Positions 10,000 to 18,720 of a stretch of 64,000 bases of DNA are shown in pieces. A program made the translations under genes and the position numbers. This DNA is from Halothiobacillus sp. (lineage in GTDB: Bacteria; Pseudomonadota; Gammaproteobacteria; Halothiobacillales; Halothiobacillaceae). Positions within the stretch are counted from its first letter, which is position 1, and the number at the start of each line of letters is the position of its first letter. The stretch spans positions 39,716-103,715 of the forward strand of contig JAABTF010000001.1 of NCBI GenBank assembly GCA_011389965.1, written 5' to 3'. The notes beneath the pieces are model-generated. The model saw only the letters and a list, made by a program, of their open reading frames with translations. It ran no database searches and was not told where the DNA came from.

Positions 10000-11460
10000 A
10001 TGTTGATGCACGCCCAAGCCCAAAGGTTGCTGCGCCGACTGGCGCTGCTCCTGCTCATTACGGGCATCCTGCCTGCCAGCCCCGCCGTCATGGCCGACAC
10101 CCCGCTTCCCGGGGCGGTCAAGGCCGAGCTCGACCGACAGGAACTCAGTGCCGCCGAGTTGGGCATCTGGGTGCAGGCGGTCGACAGCGACAAGCCGCTG
10201 ATCGCCCACCAGGCCGAGCGCCTGTTCAACCCCGCCTCGGTGATGAAGCTGGTGACCACCGTGGCCGCGCTGGACATCCTCGGCCCCACCTATACCTGGA
10301 AGACCGAATTCTACGCCGACCAAATGCCGGTCAACGGTGTGGTCGAGGGCGATCTCTACATCAAGGGGTATGGCGATCCGTGGTTCCGCAGCGAGGATCT
10401 CTGGGACGTCGTACGCCGCCTCAAGGAACTGGGCGTGCGCGAGATTCGTGGCGACGTGATCCTCGACGACAGCTATTTTGCGCCGATCACCACCGATCCG
10501 GGCGAGTTCGACAACCGCCCGGACCGGGTTTACAACGCCCTGCCCAACGCGCTACTGCTGGACAACCGCGCGGTGCGCATCGCCATCACCCCGCACAGTG
10601 ACGACGACTCGGCGGTAAGCACCTGGCCGCCCAACCCGCGCGTGTCGCTGAGCAACAGCCTCAACTTGGTCAACCGGCCTTGTCGCAACAGCACCAACCG
10701 CCCGGTGATCGACATCCGTGATTCGACGGCGGCGAGTGCGGAGATCAAGGTGGGCGGCACGGTCTCTCGCGAGTGCTCGCCGCATCTTTACTACCGGGTG
10801 GCCGGCGACCCGCACGATGCCTTCTTCCACGCGTTCGAGCAGCTGTTCGAATCGGCCGGCGGCACCATCAAGGGCACCTGGCGCAAGGGCCTGCTGCAGT
10901 CGGGGGCCAAGAAGCTGCTCACCCACGACTCGCGGCCGCTGTCGAACTACCTGTGGCTACAAAACAAGTGGTCCAACAACGTCATGGCCCGCCAGATCAT
11001 GCTGACCATGGGGGCGGAGATCGAGGGCACGCCGGCCACCGAGCTCAAGGCCGCGCGGGTGGTCGACCGCTGGGCCCGTGAGCGCGGACTGGACTGGGAC
11101 GGGGCCGTGGTCGAAAACGGCTCGGGGCTCTCGCGCCTCTCGCGACTGTCCCCTGAGCAGATCGGCGACATGCTGCAGTCGGTCTGGCGCAGCCCGTTCA
11201 TGGCCGAGGTGATGGCCACCCTGCCGATAGCCGGCATCGACGGCACCATGCGCAAGCGGCTGGACGACGGGGCGATTCGCGGCCATGCCCACATCAAGAC
11301 GGGCACGCTGCGCGACGTACGCGCCGGGGCGGGCTTCCTGCTGGCCCAGTCCGGTCGGCGCTACGTGGTGGTCATGCTGCACAACGAGCAGGGAGTGCAG
11401 TACGGCGGCGGCACGAGGGTACAGGACGCCCTGATGGAATGGTTGTACGAGAACGGCTGA
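10000..11460 (+). CDS. dacB: D-alanyl-D-alanine carboxypeptidase/endopeptidase (PBP4 type)
   Basis: Signal peptide; FNPASVMKLVTTVAALDILGPTYTWKTEFY (SxxK), WSNNVMARQ, ENGSGLSRLSRLSPEQIGDML, HIKTGTL. Confidence 0.95.
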   Translation: MLMHAQAQRLLRRLALLLLITGILPASPAVMADTPLPGAVKAELDRQELSAAELGIWVQAVDSDKPLIAHQAERLFNPASVMKLVTTVAALDILGPTYTWKTEFYADQMPVNGVVEGDLYIKGYGDPWFRSEDLWDVVRRLKELGVREIRGDVILDDSYFAPITTDPGEFDNRPDRVYNALPNALLLDNRAVRIAITPHSDDDSAVSTWPPNPRVSLSNSLNLVNRPCRNSTNRPVIDIRDSTAASAEIKVGGTVSRECSPHLYYRVAGDPHDAFFHAFEQLFESAGGTIKGTWRKGLLQSGAKKLLTHDSRPLSNYLWLQNKWSNNVMARQIMLTMGAEIEGTPATELKAARVVDRWARERGLDWDGAVVENGSGLSRLSRLSPEQIGDMLQSVWRSPFMAEVMATLPIAGIDGTMRKRLDDGAIRGHAHIKTGTLRDVRAGAGFLLAQSGRRYVVVMLHNEQGVQYGGGTRVQDALMEWLYENG

Positions 11461-11514
11461 GCGATCTCCCGAACCCACGCCGTTCGCCCGGCTCCGCTGA
11501 ATAACCGCTGATGC

Positions 11515-11543
11515 CTTGAACATCGTCGGCCCGCGGCCAATGC
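11515..11543 (+). promoter_or_regulatory. candidate sigma-32-like heat-shock promoter upstream of Hsp20 gene
   Basis: cttgaa at 11515-11520, 14-nt spacer, then ggccaatgc; the -35 fits CTTGAA, the -10 matches CCCCATNT only weakly. Confidence 0.3.
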
Positions 11544-11563
11544 TTTCCGTAGGCAATTTTTCA

Positions 11564-12073
11564 ATGGAGAGTTCCAACATGGCCGCCATCGACCAACTGC
11601 GTGACCGCTTCCAACAGACCTGGACCTCGATCAACGAGGGCTGGCACCGGCTCACCGATGCCGCCGGCCAGGCCATCACGCGCTTCACGCCTGGCAAGCG
11701 CCAGGCCGAGGAGGAGGGTCAGGACCTGGCCGAGCGCAATGTCGGCTGGGGCCTGCTGGCCGCCGAGGTTTCCGAGCGAGGTGACGAAATCGAGGTGCGC
11801 CTGGAGGCGCCGGGCCTAAAGCGCGAGGACTTTGAGGTGGAGGTGCTCGACGACCACTTGCGGGTCGCGGGCGAGAAGCGCAGCGAACGTCACGATCACC
11901 GCGGCCGCTATCACGTGACCGAATGCGCCTACGGGCAATTCGAGCGGCTGATCCCCCTGCCGGAGCCCGTCAAGGCCGACTCGGCCCGGGCCAGCTACCG
12001 TGACGGGGTCCTGCAGATCACGTTGGACAAGGCAGGCGAGAAGCGGCGGCGCATTGCTGTCGAGCCGGGCTAA
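11564..12073 (+). CDS. Hsp20/alpha-crystallin family small heat shock protein
   Basis: EVRLEAPGLKREDFEVEVLDDHLRVAGEKRSE...YGQFERLIPLPEPVKADSARASYRDGVLQITLDKA. Confidence 0.92.
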   Translation: MESSNMAAIDQLRDRFQQTWTSINEGWHRLTDAAGQAITRFTPGKRQAEEEGQDLAERNVGWGLLAAEVSERGDEIEVRLEAPGLKREDFEVEVLDDHLRVAGEKRSERHDHRGRYHVTECAYGQFERLIPLPEPVKADSARASYRDGVLQITLDKAGEKRRRIAVEPG

Positions 12074-13536
12074 CGTGGGTCGGTAAAACCTGCCGGGCTT
12101 GCCAAGATCAGCCACCAGTCCGGACCCCGATCATCGCCTGATTGGTCGCCCCACTGATCACCTGGCTGAAAGTCGGCATCCACCCACCATGTCCCCGCCA
12201 CTGCCACGGCAGCCAAGCGGCCATCGATCTCCAGACCGATGGCCGCTTCGCGTTCCCAGGGCGGGATGCCAGCCTCCTGAAACCGGTTTTTCAATGTGCG
12301 CGAGGGTGCGCCCAACCGGGGACGCAACCGCTCGCTGGCCTGCACCGGCCGCAACTTCCAGTCACCCTCGCCGGCCGCGAGCCGACACGTCCCGCCCCCC
12401 TCTACCGCCTCGCTCGAGGGAACACGCCGCCGGCATACCCGACTCTCGTCCACGTCGATGCAATCGCGGCCCGCTGGCCAGCGTTTTGGCGTGATGACCT
12501 GGCTGGCCTGCTTCAGCCAGTAAATCCGGCCGCCATAGCGACGCAATTCACCACCCGGCCATTCCAGCCGGGGGGCACGGTCCGATGGCGCCTCGGCCAC
12601 CTGCCCCAGCCAGTCGGCCAGCCGCTGGGGCGGCGGCGGGAGGCAGCCCAGGGCAAACAGCCACTGGCGCAGGACGTTGAGTTGCCGGGAAGCGGATAGC
12701 CCCGCCAGCGGGGTCCAGTCGAGCGCATTTCGCCGCAGGGACTGACCGGCATCCGACGCGGCCAGCTCGGCCAGCAGCGCCTGCTCCTCGGCAAGGCGGG
12801 CAGCGCTACGATTGATGCGGGAAATGGCATCGGGCCAGAATCGCTCCAGCGCGGGGAGAACGCGGTGGCGCAGGGCGTTACGGGCAAAGCCCGGATCATC
12901 GTTGCTGGGGTCGTCCACCCAGCCGCAGCCCGAGCCGACCGCCAGGCTCGTGAGCCGCTCGCGCGACCAGTCAAGAAACGGTCGCCAGTGCGGAAAATCG
13001 CCGCACTCGCGCCAGACGGCCATGCCGGACAGGCCGCGACTGCCCGAGCCGCGCAGCAGCGCCAAAAGCACGGTCTCTGCCTGGTCGTTGGCGTGGTGGG
13101 CGGTTACCAGCACCGGCGGATGAGTGGGATCGTCGCGTCGGGCGGCGTGGAGGGAATGGTCCAGTGCCGCGTAGCGCGCTTGGCGGGCAGCGGCCTCGAG
13201 CGAGCCGCGGCCCTTGCCGCGCTGCGACCGCACCACCTCCACCCGGGTGGCGAAAAACGGCACGTCGAAGGCAGCCGCCTGTCGGCGAGCGGTCTGCTGC
13301 CACTGGGCGGATTCGGTATGCAGGCCGTGATCGACGTGGGTGACCGACAGGGCGGCGAAACGCCCTTCATCCCGCCATTGCGTCAGGGCGGCGAGGGCGG
13401 CCAGCGAGTCGCGCCCGCCGGAACTGGCCAGCAGAACGTGCGCATCGGGGGGTGGCTCGGCGGCAAGGGCCGACCAGTCATCCGGGCCGAGCCGGTAGCC
13501 CTCATGAGACTGGTGGCCCTCATGCGCCTGTGCCAT
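12070..13536 (-). CDS. tilS: tRNA(Ile)-lysidine synthase
   Basis: SSGGRDSLAALAAL PP-loop, VTHVDHGLH, HHANDQAETVLLALLRGSGSRGLSGM. Confidence 0.93.
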   Translation of the reverse strand: MAQAHEGHQSHEGYRLGPDDWSALAAEPPPDAHVLLASSGGRDSLAALAALTQWRDEGRFAALSVTHVDHGLHTESAQWQQTARRQAAAFDVPFFATRVEVVRSQRGKGRGSLEAAARQARYAALDHSLHAARRDDPTHPPVLVTAHHANDQAETVLLALLRGSGSRGLSGMAVWRECGDFPHWRPFLDWSRERLTSLAVGSGCGWVDDPSNDDPGFARNALRHRVLPALERFWPDAISRINRSAARLAEEQALLAELAASDAGQSLRRNALDWTPLAGLSASRQLNVLRQWLFALGCLPPPPQRLADWLGQVAEAPSDRAPRLEWPGGELRRYGGRIYWLKQASQVITPKRWPAGRDCIDVDESRVCRRRVPSSEAVEGGGTCRLAAGEGDWKLRPVQASERLRPRLGAPSRTLKNRFQEAGIPPWEREAAIGLEIDGRLAAVAVAGTWWVDADFQPGDQWGDQSGDDRGPDWWLILASPAGFTDPR

Positions 13537-13540
13537 GGGA

Positions 13541-14500
13541 TCAGCGTTCGACGTATTTGCCGTAGGACATCAGGCGCTCGTAGCGGCGCTCCAGCAGGGC
13601 CTCGGTGGGACGGTCGATCTGGGCGAGCACCGCTTTTTTCAAACGGGCCTTGAGAGTCTCCGCCATGGCATCGATGTCACGATGCGCGCCGCCGCAGGGC
13701 TCGGGGATCACTTCGTCGACCAGCCCCAGTTCATGGAGCCGCTCGGCGGTGATGCCCAGCGCTTCGGCGGCATCCGGGGCCTTTTCGGCGCTCTTGTAGA
13801 GGATGGAGGCACAGCCTTCCGGGGAGATCACGGAGTAGGTGCCGTATTGCAGCATCATCACGTGGTCGCCCACGCCGATGGCCAGCGCGCCGCCGGAGCC
13901 GCCCTCGCCCACCACGGTGACCACGATGGGCGTTTCCAGCTCGGCCATCACGTACAAGTTGCGGGCGATTGCCTCGCTCTGACCGCGCGCCTCGGCATCG
14001 ATGCCCGGGTAGGCGCCGGGGGTATCGATGAAGGTGAGCACCGGCAGGCCGAACTTCTCCGCCAGCTCCATCAACCGCTTGGCCTTGCGGTAGCCCTCCG
14101 GGCGCGGCATGCCGAAGTTGCGACGGATCTTTTCTTTCGTGTCGCGGCCCTTCTGCTGACCGACCACCATCACCGGCAGACCATCGAGACGCGCCATGCC
14201 GCCCATGATCGCCGGGTCGTCGCCGAAGGCGCGGTCGCCGTGCAGTTCCTGGAAGTCGGTAAAGACGCGCTCGAGGTAATCCGCCAGGTAGGGGCGCTGC
14301 GGGTGACGGGCCAACTGGTTGACCTGCCAGGCACCGAGGTGGGAAAAGATCGAACGGGTCAGCTCGGTGGACTTGTTGCGCAGCCGCTTGATTTCCTCGT
14401 CGATATCCAGCCCCTGATCGTCGTCCATCAACTGGAGTTCGCGGATCTTGGCCTCGAGTTCGGCGATCGGCTGTTCAAAATCGAGATAGTTCGGGTTCAT
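13541..14500 (-). CDS. accA: acetyl-CoA carboxylase carboxyltransferase subunit alpha
   Basis: [23 protein letters not shown]..., [54 protein letters not shown]. Confidence 0.98.
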   Translation of the reverse strand: MNPNYLDFEQPIAELEAKIRELQLMDDDQGLDIDEEIKRLRNKSTELTRSIFSHLGAWQVNQLARHPQRPYLADYLERVFTDFQELHGDRAFGDDPAIMGGMARLDGLPVMVVGQQKGRDTKEKIRRNFGMPRPEGYRKAKRLMELAEKFGLPVLTFIDTPGAYPGIDAEARGQSEAIARNLYVMAELETPIVVTVVGEGGSGGALAIGVGDHVMMLQYGTYSVISPEGCASILYKSAEKAPDAAEALGITAERLHELGLVDEVIPEPCGGAHRDIDAMAETLKARLKKAVLAQIDRPTEALLERRYERLMSYGKYVER

Positions 14501-14627
14501 AAGTGGCTGCGCTTTTTGGGTATTCAGGTATGCGTCCGCTGGCCGTTTTCTTCGCCAGATGGTCACCTATTGTGCCGAAAATGCGGGGATATCGTAAGTC
14601 CGCCCCCGCGCCCGACCGGAATGCCTG

Positions 14628-15521
14628 TCAGCTCACCGCGGCACCGACCCGTTCTGCCGTGGGACCGAGTGCCTGGGGCGTGTGCACGGCAAGATTGTCG
14701 ATCAGGCGCACCGCGCCGAGCCGCGCGGCCACCAGCAGCCGACCATGGGGGACCAGTTGCGACTGTTCCTCGAAACGCTCGTCGTCGCAGTAGACCAGGT
14801 AGTCGACATCGAATCCCTGCTGGCTGAGCCAGTGGCGTGCCCCGGCGAGGGTGGCGGGCACGCTGTGCCCGCCGGCGAGCGACTCCGCGGCCCGCTTGAG
14901 GGCGCGGTGGACGGCCGGCGCCTGACGGCGCTGCTCGTCCGAAAGGAAACGGTTGCGCGAGCTGATCGCCAGGCCGTCGGGCTCTCTGTGCGTGGGCTCG
15001 ATGACCAGCTCGACGGCGAAATCGAGATCGCTGACCAGCCGGCGAATCACGGCGACCTGCTGCGCATCCTTCTCGCCGAACACTGCCACATCGGGGCCGA
15101 CCAGGTTGAACAGCTTGGCCACGACAGTTGCCACGCCGGTGAAGTGACCGGGACGGGCCGCCCCTTCCATCCGTTCGCCCAGCGGCCCGGCATCCACCCG
15201 CACCATGCCTTTCTGGCCATGCGGGTAGAGGGTGGTCTCGGTGGGCAGGAACACGGCGTCCACCCCTGCGCGCTCGAGCGCCTCGATATCCGCCTGCTCG
15301 GTACGGGGATAACGGGCCAGGTCGGCGCGGTCCTCGAACTGCAGCGGGTTGACGAACACGCTCACGATCACCGCGTCGGCGTGGTGACGAGCGGTCTCGA
15401 TCAGGCCCATGTGGCCCGTGTGCAGGTTGCCCATGGTGGGCACGAAACCCACGCGCCGGGCATCGAAGACCATGTCCCGGCGCCAGGCACCCAGCGAGGA
15501 TATGTCACGCAGAATCCGCAT
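14628..15521 (-). CDS. panC: pantoate--beta-alanine ligase
   Basis: VGFVPTMGNLHTGHMGLI, VSVFVNPLQF, GVATVVAKLFNLVGPDVAVFGEKDAQQ. Confidence 0.97.
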   Translation of the reverse strand: MRILRDISSLGAWRRDMVFDARRVGFVPTMGNLHTGHMGLIETARHHADAVIVSVFVNPLQFEDRADLARYPRTEQADIEALERAGVDAVFLPTETTLYPHGQKGMVRVDAGPLGERMEGAARPGHFTGVATVVAKLFNLVGPDVAVFGEKDAQQVAVIRRLVSDLDFAVELVIEPTHREPDGLAISSRNRFLSDEQRRQAPAVHRALKRAAESLAGGHSVPATLAGARHWLSQQGFDVDYLVYCDDERFEEQSQLVPHGRLLVAARLGAVRLIDNLAVHTPQALGPTAERVGAAVS

Positions 15522-16303
15522 CAGAAGCTCTCGCTCTGGGTGGGGAAGGTTCTCCGCTTGACTGCATCGACGTACGCGGCGAAGGCGCCCGGCAGGGATC
15601 CCGCCTCCTGCATGAAGTCGCGCACGAAACGCGGTGGCTTCTCGTTTAGGCCCAGCATGTCGTGCATCACCAGCACCTGGCCGTCGGTGTCCGCGCCGGC
15701 ACCGATGCCGATCACCGGCACGTCGACCGCCTCGGCCAGGGCCTGCCCCAGCTCACGCGGCACGCATTCGACCACCAGCATGTCCACGCCGGCCTCGACC
15801 AGGGCACGGGCGTCATCGAGGATCCGGCGTGCCTCGTCATCCCCCCGTCCCTGAATGCGATAACCGCCCAGTTTGCGCACCCGCTGCGGCAACAGCCCGA
15901 CGTGACCGCAGACCGGCACGCCGGCCGCGGTCAGGGCGGCAATGGTAGGCGCCTTCTCGGCCCCACCCTCGAGCTTGACCATGTCGGCCCCGCCCTGCTG
16001 CATCAGGGTGCCCGCACTAGCCAACGCACGCTCGATACTGGTCTCGCTGAGAAACGGCATGTCGGCAATCACCAGCGCCGAAGGCACGCCGCGGCGGACC
16101 ATCGCCGAGTGATAGGCCATTTCCGCGACCGTGACCGCGAGCGTGTCGCGTTGCCCCTGGACCACCATGCCCAGCGAATCGCCCACCAGGAAGGCATCCA
16201 CCCCGGCAGCGAATGCCGCCCGTGCCATGCCCGCCTCGTAGGCGGTCAGGACGGCGATCGGCTCGCCTTCGGCCTTGGCGGCCCGAATCTGCGCGATGTT
16301 CAT
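15521..16303 (-). CDS. panB: 3-methyl-2-oxobutanoate hydroxymethyltransferase
   Basis: VLTAYEAGMARAAFAAGVDAFLVGDSLGMVVQGQRDTLAVTV, KLEGGAEKAPTI, GIGAGADTDGQVLVMHDMLGL. Confidence 0.97.
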   Translation of the reverse strand: MNIAQIRAAKAEGEPIAVLTAYEAGMARAAFAAGVDAFLVGDSLGMVVQGQRDTLAVTVAEMAYHSAMVRRGVPSALVIADMPFLSETSIERALASAGTLMQQGGADMVKLEGGAEKAPTIAALTAAGVPVCGHVGLLPQRVRKLGGYRIQGRGDDEARRILDDARALVEAGVDMLVVECVPRELGQALAEAVDVPVIGIGAGADTDGQVLVMHDMLGLNEKPPRFVRDFMQEAGSLPGAFAAYVDAVKRRTFPTQSESF

Positions 16304-16905
16304 GACGGCCTCCGAGGGGCTACTGAGGTCTGATCTGATGACGCCACGGATTCGCCCCGCGGTCGATGCCCGCCGGTGTCGCACGGTGTCTCGGGGTTAT
16401 CGGCCTCGCGGCGGACGACGGCACGAATGAAGCGCAACGGATGACCGCTGGTGTCGGCCAGCAGTGCGGCCAGTCGCCGCCCGTCGGGCAGCACGGCCTC
16501 GGGGCGTATCTCGAGCCAGGGTGCCAGCACGAAATGCCGGTGGGCGATTTCGGGGTGCGGGATTTGCAGTTCGGCGGTCTGCATCTGGCGATCGCCGAAG
16601 GCGAGAATGTCCAGGTCGATCAGTCGCTCGCCCCAGTGACGGGTAAACGACCGCCCGGCTGCACGCTCCAGCCCCTTGAGGGCCCGCAGCAATGCCTCGG
16701 GCGACAAGGCGGTCTCGATCTCGGCGACCGCATTGACGTAGTCGGGCTGGTCCTGGGGACCGATGGGCGGGTTGGCGTACAGGCCGGAGACGGCGCGAAC
16801 ACGGCACAGCGGCAGGCTGTCGATGGCCTCGACCGCACGTTCGATCTGGTCGATCGGATTGCCCAGGTTGGCACCCAGGCCGATGGTGGCGATTTCCCGG
16901 ATCAT
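16300..16905 (-). CDS. folK: 2-amino-4-hydroxy-6-hydroxymethyldihydropteridine diphosphokinase
   Basis: GLGANLGNPIDQIERAVEAI, SGLYANPPIGPQDQPDYVNAVAEIET, RHWGERLIDLDILAFGD, IPHPEIAHRHFVLAPWLEI. Confidence 0.96.
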   Translation of the reverse strand: MIREIATIGLGANLGNPIDQIERAVEAIDSLPLCRVRAVSGLYANPPIGPQDQPDYVNAVAEIETALSPEALLRALKGLERAAGRSFTRHWGERLIDLDILAFGDRQMQTAELQIPHPEIAHRHFVLAPWLEIRPEAVLPDGRRLAALLADTSGHPLRFIRAVVRREADNPETPCDTGGHRPRGESVASSDQTSVAPRRPS

Positions 16906-16925
16906 GGCCGCCTCCTCCGCCGGCA

Positions 16926-18302
16926 TCACTCGCCGGACGGTTGCCGGTTGCCGCCGCCGGGCTTGCGCCGACGCGGGCGACGCCGACGGCGCTTCTTGCC
17001 GAAGTCCGAGGGCTGTAGGGCCTCGATGGGCGCCTCCTCGTGTCCGCTCCGCTCGGGGGCATACTGGCGCCAGAAGACACAGACCGATTCGTCGACCTCC
17101 GGGGTGGCCGAGCGCAGGCAGAGGAAGTCCACCGCGGCCCGGAACCAAGGGGCTTCCAGCAAGGCACGCTGGTTGTCGTCAAGGGCGTCGACCTTCCCTT
17201 CGGCACCCCGCCCGATGCGGGCCGACGGGGGTGCGAGGCGTTCGAGCTCGGGCTGCAGCATCCAGATCGCCCGGATGATCTCGGCCAGTCGGCGGGGGAT
17301 CATCAGCGGCTTGGCCATGTTCGCCATGACCTCGTCGGCGGCCAGCACCATGGCATCGTCGGCCGGCACGCGCTGATGCAGCCACTTGATGCGATGGCGC
17401 CCCAGCATTCGCCAGAACAGTCCGGCGAACAGGAAGGCGGGATTGACCGGCAGGCCCTGCTCCACGCGGCGGTCGGTGGCCTCGAGCACTTTTTCGATCA
17501 GTCCCCAGTCGCTGACCGGGTCATCGGGATCGATCCAGTGGTCCAGGCCGTCGAACAGGTATTCGATCAGGCCGAGACGGCGCAACTCGAGGAAGGTCTG
17601 GCGACCGGCGCCGCCCTGCATCAGCTTGACCGTCTCGTCGAACAGGCGCGCCGGGGAAATGTCGGCGAGCGTGGAGCGACAATGCGCGATGGCCGCCTCG
17701 CTGTCGTCGGTAAGGTGAAAGCCGAGCTTGGCGGCAAAACGCGCCGCGCGCAGCATGCGCACCGGGTCCTCGCGGTAGCGGTCCTCGGGCTCGCCGATCA
17801 CGCGCAGGCGCCCGCTGCGAATGTCGGTCAGCCCCTCGACATAGTCGACCAGGTCGCCGGAGGCGTAATCCAGATAGAGGGCGTTGCAGGCAAAGTCGCG
17901 CCGCCAGACGTCCTCGTGGATGCTGCCGAAGACGTTGTCGCGGGTAATCATGCCGCCATCGGCGCGTTTGACCTCGCCGGTGTCGCCGCCGCGGAAGGTG
18001 GTGACCTCGATCATTTCGTCGCGGAAGACCACGTGGACGATCTTGAAGCGTCGGCCGATGATGCGGGCCCGCCGGAAAAGGCGCTTGACCTCTTCGGGGC
18101 GAGCGTTGGTGACCACGTCGAAGTCCTTGGGGCTGCGTCCCCGCAGCAGGTCGCGCACGCAGCCGCCGACGGCATAGGCCTCGAAGCCGGCTTCGTGGAG
18201 CTTTTCCAGGACAAAACGGGCGTTGTCGCTCAGGTCGGCCAGCGAAAGGCCGTGCGTCTCAGCGGGAATGCGGGTTTGGTTTGATGTCACGTTTTCTGAC
18301 AA
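16926..18302 (-). CDS. pcnB: poly(A) polymerase I
   Basis: FEAYAVGGCVRDLLRGRSPKDFDVVTNARPEEVKRLFRRARIIGRRFKIVHV, RDFACNALYLD; basic C-terminal tail KKRRRRRPRRRK. Confidence 0.95.
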   Translation of the reverse strand: MSENVTSNQTRIPAETHGLSLADLSDNARFVLEKLHEAGFEAYAVGGCVRDLLRGRSPKDFDVVTNARPEEVKRLFRRARIIGRRFKIVHVVFRDEMIEVTTFRGGDTGEVKRADGGMITRDNVFGSIHEDVWRRDFACNALYLDYASGDLVDYVEGLTDIRSGRLRVIGEPEDRYREDPVRMLRAARFAAKLGFHLTDDSEAAIAHCRSTLADISPARLFDETVKLMQGGAGRQTFLELRRLGLIEYLFDGLDHWIDPDDPVSDWGLIEKVLEATDRRVEQGLPVNPAFLFAGLFWRMLGRHRIKWLHQRVPADDAMVLAADEVMANMAKPLMIPRRLAEIIRAIWMLQPELERLAPPSARIGRGAEGKVDALDDNQRALLEAPWFRAAVDFLCLRSATPEVDESVCVFWRQYAPERSGHEEAPIEALQPSDFGKKRRRRRPRRRKPGGGNRQPSGE

Positions 18303-18720
18303 AACAGTCTGCCGTTAAAAGCCGCGGCGAGGCACGTTGACGGGTGTCGGGCCGTCTTCCGATGCGGACCGCCCACATGACGCCGGGCGTCCGAGCGGAT
18401 TGTGTTCAGGCCTACAAAGCCACGGGTGGTTTGGGTAAAGGCGCCAAGTCTACCATCTTGATGCACGAGCCGAGTCAATACCCGTTCAGGGACTATCCCG
18501 GACGATACAACGGCATCTCCCTGTCGGCCGGCGCGAGCGGCCTATTCGCTCGTCGCGCGGGTTAACATGTAGGCAGCCGTCTCTTATGCGCTACAAGGGC
18601 GTCACCGCGCGCCGGTTGCCACGCATCTATGCTAGGATTTCCGACTGGTTGCGTCGTTCCCCGAGCCGATCGTCTACGGGGGCGGTGCGGCGATTCATCC
18701 CTGCTTGAAGGACAGTATTC

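Noticed and set aside
13491-13535. Near-duplicated AHEGHQSHEGY codons at the tilS N-terminus
   Set aside because: Short, low-complexity variation near an uncertain start codon; not enough to call a functional repeat.
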